Positions 33,059 through 43,464 of a stretch of 64,000 nucleotides of DNA are shown here, in pieces (position 1 is the stretch's first letter; the number at the start of each line of letters is the position of its first letter). The position numbers were made by a program, and so were the translations under genes. The notes beneath the pieces are model-generated. The model saw only the letters and a program-made list of their open reading frames with translations, was not told where the DNA came from and ran no database searches. Source of the stretch: JAPYTK01 sp964401935 (GTDB lineage Bacteria; Myxococcota_A; Polyangia; Polyangiales; Polyangiaceae). The stretch spans positions 1 through 64,000 of the forward strand of contig CAYOAL010000039.1 of the NCBI GenBank assembly GCA_964401935.1, in the 5' to 3' direction.

Positions 33059-33814
33059 CTACTTCGCGTAGACCTGAGCGCCGGCCATCCCCTGGCCGTT
33101 CGCCACGCGGATGATGAGCTTCATCGGTCCGGGCACGAACGCGGTCCAGCAGTCGGGCTTGGCCCCGATGACCGCGGTCGGACCGTCGCTCTGATCCTGA
33201 GCCACCACCTGCTGCGGCAGGCCGGGGATCCCGATGTTCGGCACGAGCTCGAGATCGAGATCGCTCACCGTGCCGACGCTCGCCCCGACGACGGTGTAGC
33301 AGCGACCGGCCTCCACGTTGAGAGGCACCTCCATGCACTGTCCGGCCTGGAAGTTCCCCACCACCGCCGCACCGACCGCCGAGGAACCGGGCGGGATGTG
33401 CTGTGAGGCGATGGCCTTGATCGCCTGATCGGCGAGAGGACCACCGGCGCCGCCGATGTTCTGCACCTGACAGGCACCGCCCGCGTTGGGCTGGGGGCCG
33501 GCGGCGGGCACGCACTGCGCGCCGTCCCAGGTCTGACCGGCCGGACACTGTCCACCCGACATCGGGACGCACTGGGCGCCGTTCCAGCTGGTTCCCGCCG
33601 GGCACTGCCCCCCGGTGGCACCACCCGGCACGCACTGAGCGCCGTTCCACATCTGGCCGGGCGGGCACTGCTGGCCGCCACCCGCGTTCATGCACATCTG
33701 CATGTTCTGGTCGTAGTATTGGCCGGGAGCACACTCGGGGGTGTCCGAGCCGCTGCATCCGGTGATCGAGACCGCAAGGGCCAAGGTGGCCGCGCAAGCT
33801 GCAAAGCGAATCAT
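33059..33814 (-). CDS. Lipoprotein with CPxGxxWxGxxCVP repeats
   Basis: 251 aa from ATG 33814, preceded by GGAGG. Lipobox SITGC. Residues about 28-110 contain four small two-Cys modules: CAPGQYYDQNMQMCM, then CPPGQMWNGAQCVP, CPAGTSWNGAQCVP and CPAGQTWDGAQCVP. Each is about 20 residues and probably closed by one disulfide. The C-terminal domain (about 115-251) has QAIKAIASQHIPPGSSAVGA, a Cys pair (CMEV, CYTVVGAS), and PDCWTAFVPGPMKLIIRVAN, a beta-sandwich-like pattern also seen in other myxobacterial proteins. No enzyme motif. It is probably surface-exposed and divergent from the kinase operon. Confidence 0.7.
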   Translation of the reverse strand: MIRFAACAATLALAVSITGCSGSDTPECAPGQYYDQNMQMCMNAGGGQQCPPGQMWNGAQCVPGGATGGQCPAGTSWNGAQCVPMSGGQCPAGQTWDGAQCVPAAGPQPNAGGACQVQNIGGAGGPLADQAIKAIASQHIPPGSSAVGAAVVGNFQAGQCMEVPLNVEAGRCYTVVGASVGTVSDLDLELVPNIGIPGLPQQVVAQDQSDGPTAVIGAKPDCWTAFVPGPMKLIIRVANGQGMAGAQVYAK

Positions 33815-33964
33815 TGTTCTTCATTCCTCCAAGGGTCGGAGCTTCCGCCATTGGGTCTAACGCATGAACGGTCGTGGCCCTACGCCGAAACCTTGCCGGG
33901 GACACAACCACGCCCGGGCCGCGTCTGCAACACCCCGTGGGCGAGAAGCGGTATAAGCAGGGCG

Positions 33965-35413
33965 GTGAGCGAGGTCGCGCACGATCCGTTCGAGGGGGGC
34001 GAGAAGTATCGCGCCATCAAGGAGCTCGGCCGCGGGGGAATGGGCGAGGTGTTCCTCGCCGAGCACATGGCCCTCGGCACGCGGGTCGTGATCAAGCTGT
34101 TGCACGCCGAGCTCAGCGCCAAGAACACGCTCGTCGACCGCATGCGCATCGAGGCGCAGGCCTGCGCTCGCCTCAATCACCCCAACATCGTGCGGGTGAC
34201 CGACTTCGATCGCACGCCGAGCGGGCGACCGTTCTTCGTGATGGAGTATCTCCCTGGCCGCTCGCTCGGGGATGTGATCGCCGAGCGTGGTGGGTTCCTG
34301 CCGGTGCCAGAGGCCATCGACATCGCGCGCCAGGCGCTCGACGGGCTGGGCGCGGCCCACGCGGCGAGCCTCGTGCACCGCGACATCAAGCTCGACAACC
34401 TGTTCCTCTGCGATCAGACGACGCAGAGCGGGCGACCGCTCGTGAAGATCTTGGACTTCGGGGTGGCCAAGGTGATGACCGGCGCGGGCGACGACGCGCC
34501 CGCTCCGCTGATGATCCCCACCGGGACCGGTGTGGTGGTGGGGACACCTCGATTTTTTGCGCCCGAGCAGGCGCGGGGCAAGCCGCTCGATCACCGCGCC
34601 GACATCTACGCGGTGGGGCTGGTGCTCTACACGCTGGTCGCCGGGCGTGGGCCTTTCGACGAGGCGCGAAACATCACCGAGATGGCGAAGGCGCACGTGT
34701 TCAAGAAACCCGAGCCGCCCTCTCACTTCGCCCAGCAACCCATCCCCGACCGCCTCGACGGGATCGTGCTCCGGGCGATCGCCAAACAACCCGAACAGCG
34801 CTTTCAGAGCGCGGCGGAGTTCTCGGCGATGCTGTCGCGGGTGCTCGACGATCTCGCCGCGCCGAGCTCCCAGGCCGCCGCGCCCGAGGTGCCTCACCTC
34901 GCGAAGACCGCGTACCTGCCCGAGGCGCACGCCGAGGTGACCGGCTCCGAGGCGCCCACCCACCGCCTGCAGCCTCACGGCGGCCCCCCCCAAGGGGCTG
35001 CCGGGGGGGGTGGCTATCCCGCGCCGCCGCACAACGGCGCGCACGCAGCGGCGCCTACCACCGCGCTCCCCTCCGGCTCGGCGGGCGCAGCCGGCTCGGT
35101 GGGCGCGTCCACCTCGCTCGGCGCGGCGACGGGAAACCCGCCAAGAGGCGCGCCGGCGGCGAGCGCCCACCACGTTCCCCCCACCGCCCTGTTGTCACCG
35201 CAGCACCAACCGCTGCCGCAGACCGGACCGCTCCCTCCGCCGACCGCGCCCGCGTCGGCCGGACCGGGCGGCGCCGGCCCTGCCCCAGGCGCCATCTCGC
35301 CGGTGGCGGTGGTGGGTCCCAAGCGCTACTCCGCCGGGCTCGCCGCCGCGATCGTGCTCCTCGCAGGGCTCGTGGGAGCGGCGGTGGCGGCCGGGGTCAT
35401 CCGGCTCCTCTGA
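33965..35413 (+). CDS. Membrane-anchored Ser/Thr protein kinase
   Basis: 482 aa from GTG 33965. TATAAG at 33952-33957 lies seven bases upstream, so the mRNA is probably leaderless. The kinase domain spans about residues 15-285: ELGRGGMGEVFLAEH, the Lys in VVIKLLH, HRDIKLDNLFL, DFGVAK, GTPRFFAPEQARG and DIYAVGLVLYTL. Catalytic residues are complete. A long Pro/Ala/Gly-rich linker (about 300-455) ends in one C-terminal membrane helix (AGLAAAIVLLAGLVGAAVAA) and only four residues after it, so the kinase is tail-anchored with no extracytoplasmic sensor. The next kinase starts 22 bp downstream with its own promoter-like element. Confidence 0.92.
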   Translation: MSEVAHDPFEGGEKYRAIKELGRGGMGEVFLAEHMALGTRVVIKLLHAELSAKNTLVDRMRIEAQACARLNHPNIVRVTDFDRTPSGRPFFVMEYLPGRSLGDVIAERGGFLPVPEAIDIARQALDGLGAAHAASLVHRDIKLDNLFLCDQTTQSGRPLVKILDFGVAKVMTGAGDDAPAPLMIPTGTGVVVGTPRFFAPEQARGKPLDHRADIYAVGLVLYTLVAGRGPFDEARNITEMAKAHVFKKPEPPSHFAQQPIPDRLDGIVLRAIAKQPEQRFQSAAEFSAMLSRVLDDLAAPSSQAAAPEVPHLAKTAYLPEAHAEVTGSEAPTHRLQPHGGPPQGAAGGGGYPAPPHNGAHAAAPTTALPSGSAGAAGSVGASTSLGAATGNPPRGAPAASAHHVPPTALLSPQHQPLPQTGPLPPPTAPASAGPGGAGPAPGAISPVAVVGPKRYSAGLAAAIVLLAGLVGAAVAAGVIRLL

Positions 35414-35435
35414 CGTGATACCCTCGACGTGCGCC

Positions 35436-36872
<1,437 letters not shown>

Positions 36873-36899
36873 AGGTCGGAACGACATTGCGATTGGGGC

Positions 36900-36951
36900 C
36901 CCGACGCCCAAGCGCGCTTCGACGAGCGCGGCGCTCTGCGAAGGCGTCGGG
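36900..36951. terminator. Long-stem hairpin between convergent genes
   Basis: CCCGACGCC (36900-36908) pairs with GGCGTCGGG (36943-36951) around a 34-base GC-rich loop that can itself fold. An overlapping alternative pairs GCCCCGACG (36898-36906) with CGTCGGGGC (36963-36971). It lies 28 bases after the kinase stop and could terminate transcription from both sides. Confidence 0.4.
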
Positions 36952-37068
36952 AGGCGCCCCCACGTCGGGGCTCTCACGCTCCCCACCGAGCAGCGACGTT
37001 CACGTCTCACTCCGGCCACGCCGCGGACACCTTCCTCCGCGCCGGCGGAGCTCGACGACCGCGCTTGG

Positions 37069-39150
37069 CTAGGCCGCGTCGCGTGCGGCGGGGGGTGAGG
37101 CGTCGTCCCCGGCGTCGTCGTTCGCGTCGATGCCTTCGGCGGGACCGGTGGCGGCCCACCGCGGAGACAGGAGCCGCACCACCAGCTCCGCGAGCATGAG
37201 GGCGAGGAGTCCGATGGCGATGTAGTGAGAGATGTCGACCGACGCCTCGACCCCGCCGAGGCTCTCGCTCTCCTGATCGGAGGCGACGTTGCGCGGTCGC
37301 GTGTCGACCTCCGACTCGGCCATCGCCGCTACCCGGGTGCTCTTCGTCTCGTCGAGCGTCACTTCGTACAGGCCGATCCGACCGGTCGCGACGCGCCGCG
37401 TTTGGCCGTTGGGCGACGCGGTCACCTCCACCGGAGCCATCACGTCGCGGGGACCAAAGTGGGCGACCTCCACCGTGTCGAAGCCCTCGAACGTCCAGGT
37501 CTTCCCAACCGTGGTGCGCGACGTGCCAGCCAAGGCGCGCGCGGTCGTCGTCACCCGATGGAGCAGGTGGAGAAAACCGAGGCGCAGCGTGAAGTCGCTC
37601 GACTCCGGATCGAAGGGGAGCGTCGTCACCGTGACCACGCCTCGCCCCAGCTTCTTCTGGAGCAGGAACGGCGCGCCGTCGCTCCACGTCGCGAGCGTCT
37701 CGAACGCGTCGTCGGGACCGAGATCGAGCTTTGCGCGCCCTCTTGGGGACAGCTCGTCGAGCCCCTCGAAGGCCTCACGGAAGGCGAGATCGCCGTCCTT
37801 GGCGAGGCCAGATGGTGCGTCTCGGGTCCAGCGGACCAGGCCTTCGAGCATGGGGCTGAAGCCGGAGCCGAGCGGCGCATGGGCGGCGTTGGGTCCGAGC
37901 GTCAACAACAGCACGCCCCCTCGCTCCACCCACGCCGCGACGTCGCGACGCTGACTTGGCGTGAGACCAGGAACGTCGTCCAAGATCAGGAGCGAGAGGC
38001 CACGGAGATCCTCACCGCGATCGGGCACGGCGGAGAGCGGGCGGAGCTGCACGTGGAGACCGATGGCGGCGAAAGCCTGCTCAACCATCGGCGGTCCACC
38101 GGTGGGTGGACGCGCGGCGGCGTCACTCACCACCCCCGCGTGGAGCTGACCACCGATCGACACCACGGGCGCCGTGTCGTTGTCGGGTAGCGCGTCGCTC
38201 CCGGTGAGGGCCACCACGAGCTGACCCTCGGCCCCATCGTCGGCCGGCTCGGGGAGCCGGAGCACGATGTCGGTCGCGTCGTCGATGCGGAGCTTCTCGT
38301 CCACGAGCCTGCGGTCGCCGACGCGCACCTCGATCCGACGCTCGGTGGCCACGCCCGCCTTCTCCCCCTCCGCGGCGTAGCCCGGGGTGCAGACCACACG
38401 GATCGAGAGCCGCACTCCGGCCCGATCTGCCTGCACCACGCCGCAGTCGAAGCGCGGTCCGCGTAGCTCGTCGAGCGGGACCCAGAGCTTCACCCCCTCC
38501 GGGGCAGCGAGCGCCGGCGCGTCCGGCCCCCCTTGTGCGAGATCGCTGAGCACCACGATCCTCTTGTCGACGTGCTCGACGGTGGCCAAGAGCTCGCCCG
38601 CGATCTTCACCGCGCTCTCGAGGTCGGTTCCCCTGTCCGAGACCTCTGCCCCCTCGAGCGTGGCCCGCGCGGCGTCGAGGTTGGTGGTGGTCGCGAGGGC
38701 GACTCGTGGCGGATCGCCGGCGAGCACGACGCTCGCCGCGTCCCCCGGCTCGAGCCCGGCGAGGAGCTCGAGCGCAGCGCGGCGCGCACGCTCGAAGCGT
38801 GGCACCGAGTCGGCATCGGTGGTGAGCGCCGCCCGCATGCTCAGCGAGTCGTCGAGGACGATGGTGACCGCCACCGAAGCGCCCCCCTCACGCGCCAACG
38901 ACAGCCGCGAGCACTTCACGAAGGGGGTCGCCCCGAGCAGGGCGAGCCCGAGGATGGCGACGCTCCGGATCGCGAAGAGCACCTTGTCCTCGATCGCGGT
39001 CCGGCGCTGGGCCACCGCGGTGCGCGCCGGCACGAGCTTGGTAGCCGCAAACGCCTCCTCCTCCGGTGGGCGACGGCGCAACAGGTGGGCGATGAGGGGC
39101 GCGACCACCAACAGGCCGATCCCGAGCGCAGCCCAGGTGAGGAAGCTCAC
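37069..39150 (-). CDS. BatA/vWA-domain membrane protein
   Basis: 693 aa from GTG 39150, overlapping the stop of the DUF58 gene (GTGA). The N-terminus is a BatA domain: SFLTWAALGIGLLVVAPLIAHLLRRR with LVPAR, then a second helix (VLFAIRSVAILGLALLG). A von Willebrand A domain follows (about 80-250) with a near-complete MIDAS, VTIVLDDSLSM and the later DRGTDLESAV and VVLSDLAQG. The rest includes a glutamine-amidotransferase-like segment (LRGLSLLILDDVPGLTPSQR, GGVLLLTLGPNA) and a last transmembrane helix (YIAIGLLALMLAELVVRLL). This is the layout of DUF4159/BatA-type proteins encoded with DUF58 and MoxR. Role inferred: envelope-linked chaperone-like assembly; target unknown. Confidence 0.85.
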   Translation of the reverse strand: MSFLTWAALGIGLLVVAPLIAHLLRRRPPEEEAFAATKLVPARTAVAQRRTAIEDKVLFAIRSVAILGLALLGATPFVKCSRLSLAREGGASVAVTIVLDDSLSMRAALTTDADSVPRFERARRAALELLAGLEPGDAASVVLAGDPPRVALATTTNLDAARATLEGAEVSDRGTDLESAVKIAGELLATVEHVDKRIVVLSDLAQGGPDAPALAAPEGVKLWVPLDELRGPRFDCGVVQADRAGVRLSIRVVCTPGYAAEGEKAGVATERRIEVRVGDRRLVDEKLRIDDATDIVLRLPEPADDGAEGQLVVALTGSDALPDNDTAPVVSIGGQLHAGVVSDAAARPPTGGPPMVEQAFAAIGLHVQLRPLSAVPDRGEDLRGLSLLILDDVPGLTPSQRRDVAAWVERGGVLLLTLGPNAAHAPLGSGFSPMLEGLVRWTRDAPSGLAKDGDLAFREAFEGLDELSPRGRAKLDLGPDDAFETLATWSDGAPFLLQKKLGRGVVTVTTLPFDPESSDFTLRLGFLHLLHRVTTTARALAGTSRTTVGKTWTFEGFDTVEVAHFGPRDVMAPVEVTASPNGQTRRVATGRIGLYEVTLDETKSTRVAAMAESEVDTRPRNVASDQESESLGGVEASVDISHYIAIGLLALMLAELVVRLLSPRWAATGPAEGIDANDDAGDDASPPAARDAA

Positions 39151-40082
39151 CGCCGCGCCTCCGCGATCGCCTGCAGCACGCGCCGCACCACCGACACCGG
39201 GTCGTCGCTGCTGCACGCCTCGACGAGCCTCCCCCCCTCGAGCTCGAGCGCACGCCGACACCCCGCGGTGTGCTCTCGCAGCCGCTCGCGGTACTCGGCG
39301 CGCACCGCGTCGGCGTCGGTGACGACCACCTTGCCTCCCTCGATCGACTTCAGCCGCACCTTGCCGCGAAACGAGAGATCGCGCTCCCGTGGATCGAGCA
39401 CCTGCACGAACACCAGCGCGCGCGGGCCGCTCGCGAGGATCAACAGCTCGCGCAGCGCGGCCTCGTGCAGATCGAGCAGATCGCTGAACACCACCACCAC
39501 GCTCCCGCGCCCCGCTTTGCGCATGAGCGTGCGCACGCAGCGTCGAACGGCGTCGATGTCCTCCGACAGATCGCCGACCGCCCCCGCCGACTCGAGCCGC
39601 GCCGTGATCCGCTCGAAGGCGGCGAAGCCAAACGCGGCGTGGACGTCCTCGAGCAGCGTGCTCGGCCCCGGTTGCAGCCACGTGAGACCCACCGGGTCTT
39701 GCCCCGCCACCGCGACGCGGGTGAGCGCCGCGCCGATGAGCGCTGCGTAGGCGAGCTTGGCTCCCGGCGCGTCGGGTCCTCGGTACGACATCGAGGCGCT
39801 CGCGTCGACGGCGAGCCAAATCGCCCGCTCGGTCTCCGTCTCGAACTGCCGCACCATCAGCCGGTCGTGCCGCAGGAGGGAGCGCCGATCCAGAAACCGC
39901 AGGTCGTCCCCCGGCGTGTAGGGCCGCTGTCCGCCGAACTCCACCCCCGGCCCCCGGCGCCGACTGCGATGCATGCCCGCGTAGACCCCCTCCGCCACCA
40001 GCCGTGCGCTGAGACGCAAGGGAGAGATCGCGCCCCAGTCGATGGGGAGGAGGTTGTCGCCGACCCGGCGAACGGGGGTCAT
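39147..40082 (-). CDS. DUF58 protein (vWA-like, MoxR-associated family)
   Basis: 311 aa from ATG 40082. TATAGC (40089-40094 on the minus strand) lies six bases upstream, so it is probably leaderless. The DUF58 signature is present: EFGGQRPYTPGDDLRFLDRR, LMVRQFETETERAIWLAVDA, SASM. A vWA-like fold follows (VVVVFSDLLDLHEAALREL). DUF58 proteins normally work with a MoxR AAA+ ATPase and vWA membrane proteins. The vWA partner is coupled downstream, but no MoxR gene is next to it; the upstream neighbour is panB. The usual DW in the signature is DR here. Confidence 0.87.
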   Translation of the reverse strand: MTPVRRVGDNLLPIDWGAISPLRLSARLVAEGVYAGMHRSRRRGPGVEFGGQRPYTPGDDLRFLDRRSLLRHDRLMVRQFETETERAIWLAVDASASMSYRGPDAPGAKLAYAALIGAALTRVAVAGQDPVGLTWLQPGPSTLLEDVHAAFGFAAFERITARLESAGAVGDLSEDIDAVRRCVRTLMRKAGRGSVVVVFSDLLDLHEAALRELLILASGPRALVFVQVLDPRERDLSFRGKVRLKSIEGGKVVVTDADAVRAEYRERLREHTAGCRRALELEGGRLVEACSSDDPVSVVRRVLQAIAEARR

Positions 40083-40129
40083 GGCGTGGCTATAGCATTA
40101 CGACGGGGGTAGCGGTCACGGTTGTCGAC

Positions 40130-40158
40130 CGCTGCCCCGTCCCATCGACGGGGCAGCG
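40130..40158. terminator. Perfect 12-bp-stem hairpin downstream of panB
   Basis: CGCTGCCCCGTC (40130-40141) pairs perfectly with GACGGGGCAGCG (40147-40158) around a five-base loop. A second copy of gacggggcagcg follows at 40163-40174 (ccgacggggcagcgcc). It lies 71 bases past the panB stop and 47 bases before the DUF58 start, so it most likely ends panB transcription. Confidence 0.65.
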
Positions 40159-40229
40159 GCGCCGACGGGGCAGCGCCATCGACGCGCGTCTCGGCCGTCA
40201 CCAGCGTCGGCCGCCCACCCCGTGCAAGC

Positions 40230-41147
40230 TCACACGACGGCGAGCTTGGTCTTCGCCGCGCTCTCGAGCGACGCGTTGCTCTCGTAGCAGTGCTCGGCGG
40301 CGGGGAAGGTTCCCCGCTGCACCTCGGCCACGTACTCACCGACGGCGCCGCGGATCTGGTCGCCGACCGCCGCGAACTGCTTGGTGAACTTCGGCGTGCG
40401 TCCCGTCGTCATCCCCAACATGTCGTAACACACGAGCACCTGTCCGTCGCAGTGCGGCCCGGCGCCGATGCCGATGGTGGGAACGCTGACCGCCTCGGTC
40501 ACCTGCTCCGCGGCGTCGGGGGGCATCGCCTCGAGCACGATCGCGAAGGCGCCGGCCTCCTCGAGCGCGAGGGCGTCGGCGACGATGCGCGCCGCCTCCT
40601 CTCTGCCCTTCCCCTGCACGCGGAACCCACCCATCGCGTGGACCGACTGCGGGGTGAGGCCCACGTGGCCCATCACCGGGATGCCAGCGCGGGTGATGCG
40701 CCGCACGTGCTCGGCCACCTCTTCCCCACCCTCGAGCTTGACGCTCTCGGCCATCCCTTCCTTCATGAGCTTGCCCGCGCTCTCGAGCGCCTTCTCGGCC
40801 GAGAGCTGAAAGCTCATGAACGGCATGTCGCCGACCACGTGAGCGAACTGGGCCCCGCGGGCCACCGCTCGCGTGTGGTAACACACCTCCTCGAGGGTGA
40901 CGGGGATGGTCGAGGCGTGGCCCTGCACCACCATGCCCAGGGAGTCGCCCACGAGCAGCATGTCCACGCCGCCGTCGTCGAGGAGGCGTGCCATCGTGAA
41001 ATCGTAGGCGGTGACCATGGTCAGCGGCGCCCCACCCTTGCGGCTTCGAATCGCAGGCACGGTGACCTTCCTCCGGCGTGCGGTCGTCGCCGTACCGCCA
41101 CCATCAGCCATCGAACCGGCAGCCTTGCCAGACTTCGCTCCGTACAT
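40230..41147 (-). CDS. panB: 3-methyl-2-oxobutanoate hydroxymethyltransferase
   Basis: 305 aa from ATG 41147, with GGAGGG eight bases upstream. It catalyses the first step of pantothenate synthesis: ketoisovalerate plus methylene-tetrahydrofolate gives ketopantoate. Family motifs are all visible: MVTAYDFTMARLLDDGGVDM, LLVGDSLGMVVQGHASTIPV, VVGDMPFMSFQLS, VKLEGG, PVMGHVGLTPQSVHAMGGFR, VLEAMP and IGIGAGPHCDGQVLVCYDML. The N-terminus has about 25 extra residues rich in Lys, Gly and Ala relative to typical PanB (about 264-280 aa). No panC or panD is adjacent. Confidence 0.95.
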   Translation of the reverse strand: MYGAKSGKAAGSMADGGGTATTARRRKVTVPAIRSRKGGAPLTMVTAYDFTMARLLDDGGVDMLLVGDSLGMVVQGHASTIPVTLEEVCYHTRAVARGAQFAHVVGDMPFMSFQLSAEKALESAGKLMKEGMAESVKLEGGEEVAEHVRRITRAGIPVMGHVGLTPQSVHAMGGFRVQGKGREEAARIVADALALEEAGAFAIVLEAMPPDAAEQVTEAVSVPTIGIGAGPHCDGQVLVCYDMLGMTTGRTPKFTKQFAAVGDQIRGAVGEYVAEVQRGTFPAAEHCYESNASLESAAKTKLAVV

Positions 41148-41266
41148 CTGATTTTCCCTCCGGGGTCGCGGCCGACGCATGCGGTCCACGCCCGTCTCAC
41201 AGAGTAACACAGGATGCCCCGAGCGCCATCGACGAGCTCGTGCCCTCCCTCTCGCGGCCCCGTCTC

Positions 41267-42535
41267 CTAACCGCTGCCGAGGTAGACGCCGGCGGCCACC
41301 GCCAAGAGCGCCGCGACCACGGCGATGACGATGAAGAGCCGCTTCTCGCCGTCGGCGGCACCGACCCGCGACTTGCTCGTGCGTGGCGCGGGTGGGTTCG
41401 AGGCCGGCGCCTCACGGACCACCACCTCTATCTTCGGTCCCTTCTTTCGCCTCGCGGCCTCGAGGGCCTCGTCCTTGTGCGACTGCATGGTGGTGCTGAT
41501 GGCGGTCTGGGCATGTTCGAGACTCTCGTCGGCAGCGGCGACGCCCTCCTCCGACGCGAGGCCGTCGGCGGTGTCGTCGTCCGCGAGCGCCGCCTCTTCG
41601 GGCCCGCCGTCGACTTCGCCTCGAGCCGCCCGCTCGAGCGCCTCCCCGAGGGCCCGCGCGCTCGGGTAGCGGTCTTCGGGCGCCTTGGCGAGGGCCCGCA
41701 TGATCACGCGCTCGACGGCGCGGGGGATGTCGCGTTCGGGCGCGACCGTGCGCGGCGCCGGGAGCGGCTCGTGGAGGTGGGCGGCCATCGTGGTCAGCGG
41801 CCCCGGCGTGTCGAAGGGGACGCGGCCCACGACCATCTCGAACAGCATCGCCCCTGCCGCGTAGATGTCGCAGCGAGCGTCGAGCTCCTCCCCCGCCACC
41901 TGCTCGGGAGACATGTAGTCGGGCGTCCCGAAGATCATGTCCACTTCGGTGAGGGCGGTGCCGGTCATGTCGCCTTGGATCATCTTGGCGAGGCCGAAGT
42001 CGACCACACGGACGGACAGCTCGCGGAGGAACGACGGCGGTGCCCCGTCGTCGGCGCCGCTGAGGGCTCCCTCGATGAGGACGTTGGAGGGCTTGAGGTC
42101 GCGATGGATCACCCCCGCCCCGTGGGCGACCTCGAGTGCGGCACAGATTTGCGTCATGATGGCGACGACCTCGAAGAGCGGCAGGCGCGGGTGCTCGGCG
42201 AGGAACGTGTCGAGCGCGGGTCCGTCGACGTGCTCGAGCACGATGAGGAGCAGCCCGTCCTCCTCGATGCACTCGAGCATCTTGCACAGGTTCGGACCCG
42301 TGAGCCGACGCAGGATGTCCACCTCGCGGCGAAAGCGCCCAAAGATCTGCCGGTCGTTGTGGAGGTGCGCGTGAATCGCCTTGAGCGCGACGATCTCGGC
42401 GTCGCTGTCCACGTACAGATCGCGAGCGCGGTACACCGTGCCGCTCGTGCCGTGACCGATCGCCTCGAGGATCTCGTAGCGCTCGGCCACCACGCGCCCC
42501 ACCTCGAAGTCGCCGCCCCGCTCCGACCTGCTCAC
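41267..42535 (-). CDS. Tail-anchored Ser/Thr protein kinase
   Basis: 422 aa. It starts at GTG 42535, overlapping the stop of the LysM gene (GTGA). The kinase domain (about 20-290) has AIGHGTSGTVYRARD, Lys in IVALKAIHAH, HRDLKPSNVLI, DFGLAKM, GTPDYMSPEQVAG and DIYAAGAMLFEM. Catalytic residues are complete. The glycine loop has Thr-Ser in place of the common GGMG. An acidic Ala/Glu-rich linker leads to a C-terminal helix (LFIVIAVVAALLAVAAGVYL) and three residues outside. It is last in a four-gene coupled chain (TerB-like, dtd, LysM, kinase), so it probably responds to or acts on the LysM protein. That link is inferred from gene order. Confidence 0.92.
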   Translation of the reverse strand: MSRSERGGDFEVGRVVAERYEILEAIGHGTSGTVYRARDLYVDSDAEIVALKAIHAHLHNDRQIFGRFRREVDILRRLTGPNLCKMLECIEEDGLLLIVLEHVDGPALDTFLAEHPRLPLFEVVAIMTQICAALEVAHGAGVIHRDLKPSNVLIEGALSGADDGAPPSFLRELSVRVVDFGLAKMIQGDMTGTALTEVDMIFGTPDYMSPEQVAGEELDARCDIYAAGAMLFEMVVGRVPFDTPGPLTTMAAHLHEPLPAPRTVAPERDIPRAVERVIMRALAKAPEDRYPSARALGEALERAARGEVDGGPEEAALADDDTADGLASEEGVAAADESLEHAQTAISTTMQSHKDEALEAARRKKGPKIEVVVREAPASNPPAPRTSKSRVGAADGEKRLFIVIAVVAALLAVAAGVYLGSG

Positions 42536-43464
42536 GGCACCTCCGCGGGGACGAGCTCACCCACGCACGCGGCGAGGATCTTTGGGCTGAAGTCGACCGG
42601 ATCGAGGACCACCGACGGATCGTGGCGGCGCCAGGCGGTGCAGGCCTGCGACGCCAACACCTTGGCGTCGAGCGCCGCGTAAGCCTCGGTGAGGAAGCGG
42701 TACACGGCCGCGAGCTGAGGCTCGCTGAGCCCGCGTCCCGCGCTCGTGCCGAGCATCGCCGCCCCGCGCGCCACCGCCTCGATGTAGCGCCCTTGTCGGA
42801 TGTCGCGCGCGAGCTGCGGCAGCCACCGATCGGCCTCCTCTTGGGCCTCTCGCGCCCCTCCCCCGCCCTCGCTACGCACGAGCTCGGTCGCGGTGGCCGC
42901 CGCCCGCTGTCCGGCCGGCGTGAGCGGGAGATCCACCAGCGGGACGAGCACGATCTCTCCCTGGCGCAAGGTGGCGCGCTTGAGCCCGTTGTACATCGCG
43001 ACGAGCCACGCTTTGTCCCGGTGTCCGAGGTACCGGTACGCCACCGACTGGGTGGTGTCGCCCGGCTCGGCCACCACGCGGAGGTTGAAGGGGATCACGA
43101 TCTCTCGGCCTGTCGCGGGCCGAATCCATGGCCGCGCGTCGTTGAGCTGCGCGAGCACGTCGCCTCGCCGCGGCGAGCCCAGCGCCGTGGCGGCGATGCT
43201 CGACCAGGTGTCGCCGGGCAACACCTTGCGGTAGCCCACGGCCGGCACCTCGAGCCGCATGCCGGCGACGATCTCGCTGCCGCGCCGACCATCGAGGCCG
43301 TTGGCGGCGACCACCACCCGCTCGAGCTCGACCCGCCCGTAGAAGCGCTCGGCGATCTGCGCGACCGTCTCGTCGGGCTTGACCACGTGGGGGAACGGAG
43401 AGGCGCTCACCGCCAGCATGGTCGTGGCGAGCGCCGCCGCCACCGCAACGCTCCACCGACCCAT
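42532..43464 (-). CDS. Secreted protein with three LysM-like domains
   Basis: 310 aa from ATG 43464, overlapping the dtd stop (TGATG). N-terminal signal sequence. Three successive LysM-like modules are visible: about 25-72 (HVVKPDETVAQIAERFYGRV), 78-126 (VLPGDTWSSIAATALGSPRR) and 130-175 (VAEPGDTTQSVAYRYLGHRD). A helical C-terminal domain of about 130 residues follows with two Cys (QACTAWRR, LAACVGELV). LysM modules bind N-acetylglucosamine chains, so this is probably a periplasmic peptidoglycan-binding protein. Placement between dtd and a Ser/Thr kinase gene suggests that it reports cell-wall state to the kinase; this is inference. Confidence 0.82.
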   Translation of the reverse strand: MGRWSVAVAAALATTMLAVSASPFPHVVKPDETVAQIAERFYGRVELERVVVAANGLDGRRGSEIVAGMRLEVPAVGYRKVLPGDTWSSIAATALGSPRRGDVLAQLNDARPWIRPATGREIVIPFNLRVVAEPGDTTQSVAYRYLGHRDKAWLVAMYNGLKRATLRQGEIVLVPLVDLPLTPAGQRAAATATELVRSEGGGGAREAQEEADRWLPQLARDIRQGRYIEAVARGAAMLGTSAGRGLSEPQLAAVYRFLTEAYAALDAKVLASQACTAWRRHDPSVVLDPVDFSPKILAACVGELVPAEVP

